Shown here piece by piece: positions 52,041-60,497 of a stretch of DNA of 64,000 bases. Source of the DNA: JAIBJN01 sp035762005 (GTDB lineage: Bacteria > Actinomycetota > Thermoleophilia > Gaiellales > Gaiellaceae); contig DASTQA010000024.1 of NCBI GenBank assembly GCA_035762005.1, forward strand, positions 1 through 64,000, given 5' to 3'. The position numbers and the translations under genes were made by a program. Within the stretch, counting starts at the first letter, position 1. Every line of letters starts with the position of its first letter. A model generated the notes under the pieces. The model searched no databases. It was not told the origin of the DNA and was given only the letters and a program-made list of their open reading frames with translations.

Positions 52041-52817
52041 TTGGCTTTGCTCGAGATCACCGACCTGCACGTCTCCACCGAGGACGGCACCGAGATCGTC
52101 CGCGGTCTCGACCTCGCCGTGGACACGGACGAGGTGCACGCGATCATGGGCCCGAACGGGTCAGGAAAGTCCACCCTGGCCTACGCGCTCATGGGCCATC
52201 CGGCCTACGAGATCACGGAGGGCGACATCCTCCTCGACGGCGAGTCGATCCTCGAGCTGGAGGCGGACGAGCGCGCCCAGCGGGGGCTCTTCCTCGCCTT
52301 CCAGTACCCGCACGCCGTCCCGGGCGTGACCGTGGCAAGCTTCCTGCGCTCGGCGATCAACGCGACGCGCAAGGCTGCCAACGGGGGCGAGGACGACCCG
52401 ATCAAGATCCCCGAGTTCCGTAAGCGGCTCGACGCCGCCATGGGCCAGCTCAAGGTGCCGAAGGAGATGGCGGGCCGCTACCTGAACGACGGCTTCTCGG
52501 GCGGCGAGAAGAAGCGCGTCGAGATCCTGCAGATGGCGCTCCTCGAGCCGCGCCTCGCGATCCTCGACGAGACCGACTCAGGGCTCGACATCGACGCGCT
52601 CCGCATCGTCGCGGGGGGCGTGCGCGACCTCGTCGGGCCCGGCATGGGCGCCCTCGTCATCACGCACTACCAGCGGATCCTCAACTACATCACGCCCGAC
52701 TACGTGCACGTCTTCGTGGACGGGCGTATCGTGCGAGAAGGCGGGCCGGAGCTCGCCGAGCAGCTCGAGTCCGAGGGCTACGAGGCCTTCGGCGGCAGCG
52801 AGAAGGAGGCAGCCTGA
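52041..52817 (+). CDS. sufC: SUF system ATPase SufC
   Basis: 258 aa from TTG 52041; TTG 52047 is an alternative. Walker A GPNGSGKST, signature FSGGEKKRVEIL, Walker B LAILDETDSGLDID with the extra features of SufC. It powers the SufBCD scaffold that assembles iron-sulfur clusters. A TACACT box at 51974-51979 may serve the operon, giving a leader of roughly 60 bases. First gene of the suf cluster. Confidence 0.95.
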   Translation: MALLEITDLHVSTEDGTEIVRGLDLAVDTDEVHAIMGPNGSGKSTLAYALMGHPAYEITEGDILLDGESILELEADERAQRGLFLAFQYPHAVPGVTVASFLRSAINATRKAANGGEDDPIKIPEFRKRLDAAMGQLKVPKEMAGRYLNDGFSGGEKKRVEILQMALLEPRLAILDETDSGLDIDALRIVAGGVRDLVGPGMGALVITHYQRILNYITPDYVHVFVDGRIVREGGPELAEQLESEGYEAFGGSEKEAA

Positions 52818-54229
52818 TGGCCACTCCCGAGACCCAGGTCGTCGCGGAGATCGGCAACGAGTACCGCTACGGCTTCCACGATCCCGAGGACTACTTCTTC
52901 AAGTCCGGGCGGGGGCTCTCGCGCGAGATCGTCGCGGCGATCTCCGAGCACAAGAACGAGCCGCAGTGGATGCGCGACTTCCGCCTGAAGTCGCTCGAGT
53001 ACTTCGAGGCGCGGCCCATGCCGACGTGGGGCGGCGACCTCTCCGGCATCGACTTCGACAACATCTACTACTACATCAGACCGACCGAGACGCAGGCGAA
53101 GTCCTGGGAGGACCTGCCGCCGGACATCAAGCAGACGTGGGACCGCCTCGGCATCCCCGAGGCCGAGCGCAAGTTCCTCGCCGGCGTCGGCGCGCAGTAC
53201 GAGTCCGAGGTCGTCTACCACAAGCTCCAGGCCGACCTCGAGGCGAAGGGCGTGCTCTTCCTCGACATGGACTCCGGCCTGCGCGAGCACGAGGAGCTCG
53301 TGCGTCAGTACTTCGGCACGATCATCCCGCAGAACGACAACAAGTTCGCGGCGCTGAACTCGGCGGTCTGGTCGGGCGGCTCCTTCATCTACGTGCCGCC
53401 GGGCGTCTCCATCGAGATGCCGCTCCAGGCCTACTTCCGCATCAACGCGGAGAACATGGGCCAGTTCGAGCGCACGCTCATCATCGTCGACGAGGGCGCC
53501 TACGTGCACTACGTCGAGGGCTGCACCGCCCCGATCTACACGACCGACTCGCTTCACTCGGCGGTCGTCGAGATCGTTGTCAAGCCCGGCGGGCGCTGCC
53601 GCTACACGACGATCCAGAACTGGTCGAACAACGTCTACAACCTCGTCACGAAGCGCGCGGTCGCCTACGAGAACGCGACGATGGAATGGGTGGACGGGAA
53701 CCTCGGCTCGAAGCAGACGATGAAGTACCCGGCCATCTGGCTCATGGGCGAGGGCGCCCACGGCGAGGTGCTCTCGATCGCCTTCGCCGGCGACGGCCAG
53801 CACCAGGACGCGGGCGGCAAGGCCGTCCACGTCGCGCCGAACACGTCCTCGGTGATCACCTCCAAGTCGATCTCGAAGGACGGCGGGCGCTCGAGCTACC
53901 GCGGCCTCCTCGAGGTCGCCAAGGGTGCGCACGGCGCTCGCTCGAAGGTCGTCTGCGACGCGCTCATCCTCGACGAGGACTCCCGGACGGACACGTACCC
54001 GTACATCCGCATCGACGAGAACGACGTGGACATCGGGCACGAGGCGACCGTCTCGAAGATCGGCGAGGAGCAGCTCTTCTACCTCATGAGCCGCGGGCTC
54101 TCCGAGGCCGAGGCGGCGGCGATGATCGTCTCCGGGTTCGTCGAGCCGATCACGAAGGAGCTCCCGCTCGAGTACGCGGTCGAGATGAACCGGCTGATCC
54201 AGCTCCAGATGGAGGGCTCCGTCGGTTGA
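52817..54229 (+). CDS. sufB: SUF scaffold protein SufB
   Basis: 470 aa, standard length. ATG 52817 shares a base with the sufC stop. The core beta-helix carries conserved YVHYVEGCTAPIY, NWSNNVYNLVTKRA and a late DEDSRTDTYP followed by GHEATVSKIGEEQLFYLMSRG; the Cys of EGCTAP is a likely cluster-building residue. It binds SufC and SufD and carries the nascent cluster. Confidence 0.96.
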   Translation: MATPETQVVAEIGNEYRYGFHDPEDYFFKSGRGLSREIVAAISEHKNEPQWMRDFRLKSLEYFEARPMPTWGGDLSGIDFDNIYYYIRPTETQAKSWEDLPPDIKQTWDRLGIPEAERKFLAGVGAQYESEVVYHKLQADLEAKGVLFLDMDSGLREHEELVRQYFGTIIPQNDNKFAALNSAVWSGGSFIYVPPGVSIEMPLQAYFRINAENMGQFERTLIIVDEGAYVHYVEGCTAPIYTTDSLHSAVVEIVVKPGGRCRYTTIQNWSNNVYNLVTKRAVAYENATMEWVDGNLGSKQTMKYPAIWLMGEGAHGEVLSIAFAGDGQHQDAGGKAVHVAPNTSSVITSKSISKDGGRSSYRGLLEVAKGAHGARSKVVCDALILDEDSRTDTYPYIRIDENDVDIGHEATVSKIGEEQLFYLMSRGLSEAEAAAMIVSGFVEPITKELPLEYAVEMNRLIQLQMEGSVG

Positions 54230-54594
54230 TCGTCGTCGAGCGCACGGATTTCGTCTCCGTGCCGGTGACCGACCTCGAGCGCTCCACCCGGTTCTACGAG
54301 GAGACGCTCGGCCTCCGCCGGAATTCCGGGAGCGAGGGCTGGCCCGAGTTCGAGACCGGCAACGTGAGCCTCTACCTCGTCGACCCGACGAACGTCGGCG
54401 GCGAGTTCACGGGGCCGCACACGGCCCAGATCGCGCTCCGCGTTCCCGACGTGCACGAGGCGCGAAGCGAGCTCGAGGCCGGGGGCGTCGAGTTCGACGG
54501 CGACACGCTCGACACGGGGGTCTGCCACATGGCGTTCTTCCGCGATCCAGACGGCAACGCGCTGATGCTGCACCGGAGGTACGCGCCCGCATGA
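54226..54594 (+). CDS. VOC-family (glyoxalase/dioxygenase fold) protein
   Basis: 122 aa from TTG 54226, overlapping the sufB stop (TTGA), with GGAGGG upstream. Two beta-alpha-beta-beta-beta units: FVSVPVTDLERSTRFYEETLG and AQIALRVPDVHEARSELEAGG, ending in FFRDPDGNALML with the usual C-terminal metal Glu replaced or absent. Its placement between sufB and sufD is unusual; a role in cluster assembly is not established. Confidence 0.85.
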   Translation: MIVVERTDFVSVPVTDLERSTRFYEETLGLRRNSGSEGWPEFETGNVSLYLVDPTNVGGEFTGPHTAQIALRVPDVHEARSELEAGGVEFDGDTLDTGVCHMAFFRDPDGNALMLHRRYAPA

Positions 54595-55754
54595 GCAGGG
54601 AGCAGGCCCTCGAGCGCTACGGTGCGCTGCCGCTGCCCTCGACCTCGGACGAGCACTGGCGCTTCACCGACCTGCGCGGCTTCGACCCCGAGGCGTACGA
54701 GCTGGACGGCGCACGCGGCTCCTCAGGCGGCGGCAGCATGCTCCGGCTGGACGCGGCCGGTGTGGCCGAGGCGACGGAGGGCGCGATCGAGATCCTCGAG
54801 GCTCCCGACGGGATCACCTTCGCGCCGCTCGAGGACCACGAGCTCCTGGGCACCCTCGTCGGCCCCGAGGACAAGCTCACCGCCCACAACGCGGCGCTCT
54901 GGAAGCACGGGCTCCTCGTCCACGTGCCCGCGGGCGTCGAGGTCGAGCGGCCGCTCTACGTGCGCGTCGGCGGCTCGACGCCGGGCGGGGCGCTCTTCTG
55001 GCGCCTCCTCGTCGTGGCGGAACGCGACTCGCGCTTCACGCTCATCGAGGAGTCGGTGTCGTCCGATCCCGAGCTCGAGTCCTACTCGAACGCGGTCGCC
55101 GAGGTCTTCCTAGAGCAGGGCTCGAAGCTCGAGTACGTCTCCATCCAGAACCTCTCGCGCGCGACCTGGCACTTCGCCACGCACCGCGCGCGCGTCGGCC
55201 AGGACGCCGAGCTCGACTGGGTCGCCGGCGGCTTCGGCTCCCGCAAGGGCAAGATCACGATCGAGAACCGCCTCGCCGGCCCGGGAGCGACGTCGCGCGT
55301 GACCGGCGCGTACTTCGCCGACGGCGACCAGCACCTCGACTACGACACGCTCCAGGAGCACGAGGCGCCGAACACGACCTCGGACTTCGCCTTCAAGGGA
55401 GTCCTCCGGGACCGGGCGACGTCGGTCTGGCGCGGGATGATCAAGGTCGACCGCGACGCCCAGCGCACGAACGCCTACCAGGAGAACCGCAACCTGCTGC
55501 TCTCGCCGAGCGCCCACGCCGACTCCATCCCCGGCCTCGAGATCCTCGCGAACGACGTTCGCTGCACCCACGGCGCCACCGTCTCGCAGGTGAACAGGGA
55601 GGAGCTCTTCTACTGCATGGCCCGCGGGCTCTCCCGCGAGGAGGCCCAGCTCCTGATCGTGCGGGGCTTCTACCAGGAGGTCTTCGACCGCATCGAGCTC
55701 GAGCCGGTGCGCGATGCGCTCCAGAGCGTCCTCGAGGCGCGCCTGCTCGCGTGA
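54591..55754 (+). CDS. sufD: SUF scaffold protein SufD
   Basis: 387 aa; the ATG overlaps the VOC stop (ATGA). The beta-helix and SufD family motifs are present: VHVPAGVEVERPLYV, NLLLSPSAHADSIPGLEI with the conserved His, and CTHGATVSQVNREELFYCMARGL. It pairs with SufB on SufC. Its end overlaps the methyltransferase GTG. Confidence 0.94.
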   Translation: MSREQALERYGALPLPSTSDEHWRFTDLRGFDPEAYELDGARGSSGGGSMLRLDAAGVAEATEGAIEILEAPDGITFAPLEDHELLGTLVGPEDKLTAHNAALWKHGLLVHVPAGVEVERPLYVRVGGSTPGGALFWRLLVVAERDSRFTLIEESVSSDPELESYSNAVAEVFLEQGSKLEYVSIQNLSRATWHFATHRARVGQDAELDWVAGGFGSRKGKITIENRLAGPGATSRVTGAYFADGDQHLDYDTLQEHEAPNTTSDFAFKGVLRDRATSVWRGMIKVDRDAQRTNAYQENRNLLLSPSAHADSIPGLEILANDVRCTHGATVSQVNREELFYCMARGLSREEAQLLIVRGFYQEVFDRIELEPVRDALQSVLEARLLA

Positions 55755-56398
55755 CCTGCTGTGCGCCGAAGGGCTACGCGAGGCTCTTCGGGCGGCGGGC
55801 GGCGAGGCGTGACGCGCGCCGCTACGAGCGGAGCGGGCTGGACGCCATGGGCGCGCGCATGGTCGCGTTCCTCGTCGGCCGCGGGATCGAGGGAGCGAGC
55901 GTGCTCGAGATCGGCGGGGGCGTCGGCGCCCTCCAGGTCGAGCTCTTGCGGGCGGGCGCCGGGCGGGCGACGAACCTCGAGCTCTCGCCCGAGTACGAGG
56001 ACGCCGCCCGCGCGCTCCTGCGCGAGCACGGGCTCGAGGAGCGGGCCGAGCGTCGGCTGGGGGACGTCGTCGCCGAGCCGGCGCTCGCGTCGCCGGCCGA
56101 CGCGGTCGTCATGCACCGCGTCGTCTGCTGCTACCCGGACGCCGACGCCCTCGTCGGCGCCGCCGCCGAGCGGGCGCGCCGGCACCTCGTCCTCACCTTC
56201 CCCCGCGACCGGCGGCTCATCCGGGCGGGCGCCCGGCTCCTGAACGTCGGCTTCCGCCTCCTCCGCTGGGACTACCGCACGTTCGTCCACCCGCCGGCCG
56301 CGATCGTCGCCGCCGCGGAGCGCCGCGGCCTCACGCTCGCGCACGAGAGCCGCAGCGCCGTGTGGCAGCTCGCCGCCCTCGAGCGCGCGCCGGCCTAG
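55751..56398 (+). CDS. Class I SAM-dependent methyltransferase
   Basis: 215 aa from GTG 55751 (GTGA overlap with sufD). SAM site VLEIGGGVGALQVELL, then NLELSPEY and a DAVVMHRVVCCYPD post-I region. The ordering resembles Mg-protoporphyrin or small-molecule methyltransferases; substrate unknown. The N terminus MTCCAPKGYARLF has a Cys pair. Last plus-strand gene before the cupin/PadR pair. Confidence 0.85.
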   Translation: MTCCAPKGYARLFGRRAARRDARRYERSGLDAMGARMVAFLVGRGIEGASVLEIGGGVGALQVELLRAGAGRATNLELSPEYEDAARALLREHGLEERAERRLGDVVAEPALASPADAVVMHRVVCCYPDADALVGAAAERARRHLVLTFPRDRRLIRAGARLLNVGFRLLRWDYRTFVHPPAAIVAAAERRGLTLAHESRSAVWQLAALERAPA

Positions 56399-56874
56399 GC
56401 GTCGCCCGGAAGCGTGCCCGGAGGCCCGAGGATCTCCACGCCGTGGCGGCCGGCGCTCTCCGCGAGTGCGGCGGGGTCGAACGGTCGGCCGCGAGGCGGG
56501 AGGGCGTCGTCTCCGGCGGGCTCGCCGGCCTCGCGGACGAACTCCTCGAAGCCGGCGGGCGAGCAGACGAGGAGCCAGCGCGCGGGCTCCTCGGACTCCA
56601 CGCGGTAGAGGTGCGGGACGCCCGACGGGGCGAGCGCGCACTCACCGGGGCCGACGTCGACGACCTCGTCGCCGACGAAGAGCCTCAGGCGGCCTTCGAG
56701 GACGTAGAACGCCTCGTCCTCGCGCCGGTGGACGTGCAGCGGCGGCATGTCGCCGGGCGGCCCGTGCATCTCCACGAGGCAGTACGCCCCGCCGGTCCGC
56801 CCGCCGTCCAGGTGGACCCGAGCCAGGTTGTCGAGGAACCAGATCGCCTCGCTCGCCGTCGCCGTCGCTCTCAT
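56395..56874 (-). CDS. Cupin-domain protein
   Basis: 159 aa from ATG 56874. Cupin motif 1 PPLHVHRREDEAFYVLEGRL and motif 2 SGVPHLYR supply His/Glu metal ligands. No additional domain. Opposite strand within the suf region and divergent from the PadR gene, so the PadR protein probably regulates it. Its 3' end overlaps the methyltransferase gene by four bases. Confidence 0.87.
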   Translation of the reverse strand: MRATATASEAIWFLDNLARVHLDGGRTGGAYCLVEMHGPPGDMPPLHVHRREDEAFYVLEGRLRLFVGDEVVDVGPGECALAPSGVPHLYRVESEEPARWLLVCSPAGFEEFVREAGEPAGDDALPPRGRPFDPAALAESAGRHGVEILGPPGTLPGDA

Positions 56875-56903
56875 TCCCCCGGCCTCCTCGCTAGACTCTG
56901 ATC

Positions 56904-56920
56904 TGGAGCTTATACCTCCA
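56904..56920. promoter_or_regulatory. Putative PadR operator
   Basis: TGGAG-CTTATAC-CTCCA, a perfect 5-bp inverted repeat in the 56-base gap between the divergent cupin and PadR genes, overlapping a TATAC-like -10 element. PadR proteins commonly bind such sites and repress themselves. Confidence 0.5.
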
Positions 56921-56930
56921 AAATAGAGCC

Positions 56931-57494
56931 ATGGCAAGGAGCGAGCTCACACCCTTCTCCTACACGGTCCTCACGCTCGTGGGCGAGGGAGGCGCCGGCC
57001 CGCACGACATCGTCAGGATGATGCGCCAGGGCCGGCTCTACTGGAACGCCGCCGAGAGCCACTACTACGCGGAGCCGAAACGACTCGAGGGTCTCGGCTA
57101 CCTCAGCTCGCGCAAGGAGCCCGGAAAGACGCGCGAGCGCACCCACTACATGCTCACGGCGAAGGGCCGCACGGCGCTGCGGGAGTGGCTCGCCGAGCCG
57201 GCGGCGCTGCCCCGCATCCAGCACGAGGCGATCGTCAAGCTGCTGGCGGCCGACCTGGCCGAGGATCGGGTCGTGCTCCGGAGCCTCCAGGCGATGCGCG
57301 CGGACATCGCCGACGCGACCGCCCGGCTCGACGTGGCCGAGGCGGTCGCAGCCACGCTTCCGCACCGCGAGCGGTACCTCCGTCTCGTGCACGGGCTCGG
57401 GCGGAGGATCCTGCAGGCCCACCTCGACTGGCTGGACGACGTCGAGCGGGAGCTGGGGCGCGACCGGGAGCGAGGGAGTCGGCCGGTACCATGA
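56931..57494 (+). CDS. PadR-family transcriptional regulator
   Basis: 187 aa. Winged helix SELTPFSYTVLTLVGEGGAGPHDIVRMM (quoted in part), wing region RERTHYMLTAKGRTALREWL, and a C-terminal Vir_AbI helical dimerisation domain (about 95-180). It overlaps sufS by four bases (ATGA), so a PadR protein is transcribed with the desulfurase. Ligand unknown. Confidence 0.91.
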   Translation: MARSELTPFSYTVLTLVGEGGAGPHDIVRMMRQGRLYWNAAESHYYAEPKRLEGLGYLSSRKEPGKTRERTHYMLTAKGRTALREWLAEPAALPRIQHEAIVKLLAADLAEDRVVLRSLQAMRADIADATARLDVAEAVAATLPHRERYLRLVHGLGRRILQAHLDWLDDVERELGRDRERGSRPVP

Positions 57495-58744
57495 GCGAGG
57501 TGGCCGTGACCGCGAAGCCGGGTCTCGACGCGCGCCGGGTGCGCGCCGACTTCCCCATCTTCGAGCACCCCGTCCACGGCAGGCCGCTCGCCTACCTCGA
57601 CTCCGCCGCCTCGGCGCAGAAGCCGCGGCAGGTGCTCGACGCCATGCGCGACTTCTACGAGACCTCGTACGCGAACATCCACCGCGGGGTCTACGAGCTC
57701 GCAGAGCGGGCCACCGACGCCTACGAGGCGGCGCGCGAGACGACGCGCGCCTTCGTGAATGCGCCCGCCGCCCGGGAGATCGTCTTCACGCGGAACGTCA
57801 CCGCCGCCCTGAACGCCGTCGCCTACGGCTGGGGCCTCGACAACTTCGGCCCGGGCGACCTCGTGCTCGCAACCGAGATGGAGCACCACTCGAACTTCGT
57901 CCCCTGGCAGTACGTCGCCGGGCGGACCGGCGCGGACTTCGCGGCGATCCCGGTCGACGGGGCCGGCGAGCTTCGCCTCGAGGACCTCGAGCGGGTCCTC
58001 GCCGGGCGGCGCCTGAAGCTGCTCGCCTGCACGGCCGTCTCCAACTCGCTCGGCACGATCAACCCGGTGCCGCAGCTCGCGGACTGGGCGCACGAGCACG
58101 GCGCGGTCGTCGTCGTCGACGCCGCCCAGGCGGCGCCGCACCGCAGGCTCGACGTCCAGGCGCTCGGCGCCGACTTCGTCGGCTTCACGGGGCACAAGGT
58201 CTGCGGGCCGACCGGGATCGGCGTCCTCTGGGGTCGGGCGGACGTCCTCGAGCGGATGTCGCCCTTCGAGCTCGGCGGCCACATGATCCGCAAGGTCACC
58301 GTCGAGAGGACGACCTGGAACGAGATCCCGCATCGCTTCGAGGCGGGCACCGCACCGATCGCCGAGGCAGTCGGGCTCGCCGCCGCCCTCGACTACGTGA
58401 GCGGCATCGGGCTCGAGGCGATCGAGCGACACGAGTCGGAGCTGACCGAGTACGCCCTCGGGCAGCTGGCCGAGGTCGAAGGCCTGCGGGTCTTCGGCCC
58501 TCCCGCCGACCGTCGCGTCGGCATCGTCTCCTTCGAGCTCGAGGGCGTTCACCCGCACGACGTGGCCCAGATCGTCGACGCCGAGGGCGTCGCCGTCCGC
58601 GCCGGGCACCACTGCAATCAGCCGCTCATGGCCCGTCTGGGCGTCGCCGCGACGACGCGCGCGAGCTTCTACCTCTACACGCTGCCCGAGGAGATCGACA
58701 GGCTCGTCGAGGGACTCGTCCGGGCGCGTACCCTATTCCGGTAG
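57491..58744 (+). CDS. sufS: Cysteine desulfurase SufS
   Basis: 417 aa, class V PLP aminotransferase fold. Catalytic PLP Lys236 in FTGHKVCGPTG and persulfide-forming Cys375 in AGHHCNQPLM are present, along with EMEHHSNFVPWQ. It removes sulfur from cysteine and passes it to SufU. ATG overlaps the PadR stop; the next codon after its TAG starts sufU. Confidence 0.95.
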   Translation: MSEVAVTAKPGLDARRVRADFPIFEHPVHGRPLAYLDSAASAQKPRQVLDAMRDFYETSYANIHRGVYELAERATDAYEAARETTRAFVNAPAAREIVFTRNVTAALNAVAYGWGLDNFGPGDLVLATEMEHHSNFVPWQYVAGRTGADFAAIPVDGAGELRLEDLERVLAGRRLKLLACTAVSNSLGTINPVPQLADWAHEHGAVVVVDAAQAAPHRRLDVQALGADFVGFTGHKVCGPTGIGVLWGRADVLERMSPFELGGHMIRKVTVERTTWNEIPHRFEAGTAPIAEAVGLAAALDYVSGIGLEAIERHESELTEYALGQLAEVEGLRVFGPPADRRVGIVSFELEGVHPHDVAQIVDAEGVAVRAGHHCNQPLMARLGVAATTRASFYLYTLPEEIDRLVEGLVRARTLFR

Positions 58745-59173
58745 ATGTCCGAGCTCGACAGCCTCTACCGCGAGGTCATCCTCGACCACTTCAAGAACCC
58801 GCGCGGTCACGGGGTCATCGCCGACCCGGACGCGCAGGCGGAGGGCCAGAACCCCCTCTGCGGGGACGAGGTCGCGATCATGGTCGAGTTCGACGGCGAC
58901 ACGATCTCCGACGTCAAGTTCCAGGGCCGCGGCTGCGCGATCAGCCAGGCGGCGACCTCGATGCTCATGGACATGGTGAAGGGGCGCACCGCGGACGAGG
59001 TCGCGTCGATGTCCCGCGACGAGCTGCTCGACGAGGTAGGCATCCCGCTCACGCCCGTTCGCCTCAAGTGCGCGCTCCTCGGCCTCGGGGTCCTCAAGGT
59101 CGCGCTCCACAAGGGCAAGGGCACGCCGCTCCCGGAGGAGTGGGCGGGTCTCGACGAGCTCGACCTCCGCTAG
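58745..59173 (+). CDS. sufU: SufU/IscU-like iron-sulfur assembly protein
   Basis: 142 aa. NPLCGDEV (Cys39, Asp41), GRGCAISQAA (Cys64) and RLKCALLG (Cys109) supply the zinc/sulfur ligands, and LYREVILDHFKNPRGHG is the usual N terminus. The Cys64-Cys109 distance is IscU-like: the insertion of about 18 residues seen in Bacillus SufU is missing, yet Lys rather than His precedes the last Cys as in SufU. Directly follows sufS, so it is probably the sulfur acceptor. Confidence 0.92.
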   Translation: MSELDSLYREVILDHFKNPRGHGVIADPDAQAEGQNPLCGDEVAIMVEFDGDTISDVKFQGRGCAISQAATSMLMDMVKGRTADEVASMSRDELLDEVGIPLTPVRLKCALLGLGVLKVALHKGKGTPLPEEWAGLDELDLR

Positions 59174-59175
59174 CG

Positions 59176-59490
59176 GTGGCGAAGCTGACCGTCGGCCCGG
59201 TGGAGGAGCTCCCCCCGGGCGAGGTGAAGATCGTCCGTGCGGGCGACCTCGCCGTCGGCGTCTTCAACTGCGGCGGGGAGTTCTACGCGCTCGAAGACCG
59301 CTGCTCGCACGACGACGGCCCCCTCTGCGAGGGCGACTTCGAGCCGGCCGAGTGCATCGCGATCTGCCCGCGCCACGGCGCACGCTTCGACGTGCGCTCG
59401 GGCCGGGCCCTCACGCTGCCCGCCTACCTCCCCGTCGACACGTACGAGGTGACCGTCGAGGACGGCATCGTGCGAGTCGAGATCCCCTAG
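59176..59490 (+). CDS. Rieske-type [2Fe-2S] ferredoxin
   Basis: 104 aa from GTG 59176. Cluster ligands in CSHDDGPL (Cys, His) and CPRHGARFD (Cys, His) separated by about 16 residues, as in oxygenase ferredoxins and NirD. It is commonly the last gene of actinobacterial suf operons. Electron carrier; partner unknown, although a Rieske oxygenase fragment lies at the far left edge of the window. Confidence 0.92.
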   Translation: MAKLTVGPVEELPPGEVKIVRAGDLAVGVFNCGGEFYALEDRCSHDDGPLCEGDFEPAECIAICPRHGARFDVRSGRALTLPAYLPVDTYEVTVEDGIVRVEIP

Positions 59491-59500
59491 AGCGGGCCAT

Positions 59501-59506
59501 TACACT
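59501..59506 (+). promoter_or_regulatory. -10 box TACACT of a probable leaderless promoter
   Basis: TACACT, six bases, then the GTG at 59513; there is no Shine-Dalgarno. The arrangement repeats the one before the histidine kinase. Confidence 0.55.
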
Positions 59507-59512
59507 CTCCGA

Positions 59513-59842
59513 GTGGGCTCGAGAGAGCAGCGCGTGGCGCGCAACGAGTCCCTCTTCCGGGAGGTGAACGAGCGCATCAGGCGCGTGAACGAGCACCTCG
59601 TCGACGGCGAGGCCGCGGACTTCATCTGCGAGTGCGGCGACGACGACTGCACCCAGCCGGTCAGCCTGACCTTGCCGGAGTACGAGGGCGTCCGGCGCGA
59701 CGGGACGCACTTCGTCATCGTCCCCGATCACGTCGTGCTCGACGTCGAGCGGGTCGTCGCGCGCAACGACCGCTTCGCGGTCGTCGAGAAGACGGACCCC
59801 GAGGCTGCCCGGATCGCGGACGCACGGGACCCTCGCGCGTAG
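59513..59842 (+). CDS. Small uncharacterised protein with a Cys-rich knuckle
   Basis: 109 aa. An N-terminal helix (NESLFREVNERIRRVNEHL) leads to FICECGDDDCTQPVSL, where three Cys and an acidic run could bind metal, then a hydrophobic core FVIVPDHVVLDVERVV. No named family recognised. Probably leaderless. It sits alone between the suf operon and an O-methyltransferase. Confidence 0.72.
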   Translation: MGSREQRVARNESLFREVNERIRRVNEHLVDGEAADFICECGDDDCTQPVSLTLPEYEGVRRDGTHFVIVPDHVVLDVERVVARNDRFAVVEKTDPEAARIADARDPRA

Positions 59843-59848
59843 CGCGGC

Positions 59849-60412
59849 GTGCTCGACGAACGCGTCCGCGGGGTGCTCGCCCGGCTCGAGGCGGAGGACG
59901 TCGCGTCGCCGACGCACCAGGTCGCACCGGCCACCGGCCGCTTCCTCTTCGCGCTCGTCGCACCGCAGACCGACTGCCTCGTGCTCGAGGTCGGCGGCGG
60001 CCGGGGGTACTCGACCGTCTGGCTGGCCGCGGGCGTGCGCTACTTCGCCGGCCGCGTCGTCTCCCTGGAACGGGACCCGGAGGCCGCCGCGGCCTGGAGG
60101 CGCAACGTCGCCGAGGCGGGACTCGAGGAGTGGGCCGAGCTCCTCGAGGGCGACGCGCTCGCGACTCTCGCTGCCGCCGAGGACGTCTTCGACCTCGTCT
60201 TCCTCGACGCCGCGAAGGACGAGTACGAGCGTTACTTCGGCCTGGCGCGGCGCAACGTCGAGCCCGGCGGGCTGATCGTCGCGGACAACGTCCTCTCGCA
60301 CGGGGACGTCCTCGCCGAGTACCGGCGCGCCCGCCAGGCGGATCCGACCCTTGTCAGCGTCACCGTGCCGCTCGACCGCGGGCTCGAGATCTCGGCGATC
60401 GTCTCCGACTAG
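59849..60412 (+). CDS. SAM-dependent O-methyltransferase (COMT-like family 3)
   Basis: 187 aa from GTG 59849. VLEVGGGRGYSTVWLA is the SAM site; FLDAAKDEYERYF and VADNVLSHG are typical of the metal-dependent catechol O-methyltransferase-like group (PF01596). A methyl-accepting catechol or similar is expected. It ends about 75 bases before the promoter of the structured RNA; the stretch 60413-60485 holds nothing else I can support. Confidence 0.85.
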   Translation: MLDERVRGVLARLEAEDVASPTHQVAPATGRFLFALVAPQTDCLVLEVGGGRGYSTVWLAAGVRYFAGRVVSLERDPEAAAAWRRNVAEAGLEEWAELLEGDALATLAAAEDVFDLVFLDAAKDEYERYFGLARRNVEPGGLIVADNVLSHGDVLAEYRRARQADPTLVSVTVPLDRGLEISAIVSD

Positions 60413-60497
60413 GCCGGGCTCGCTCGCCCGCCCGCCTCGGCGCCGACGTCCGACGTGCACGCCTCGGTCGTCCTGACGTGTCGCGTATCATGCTCCT

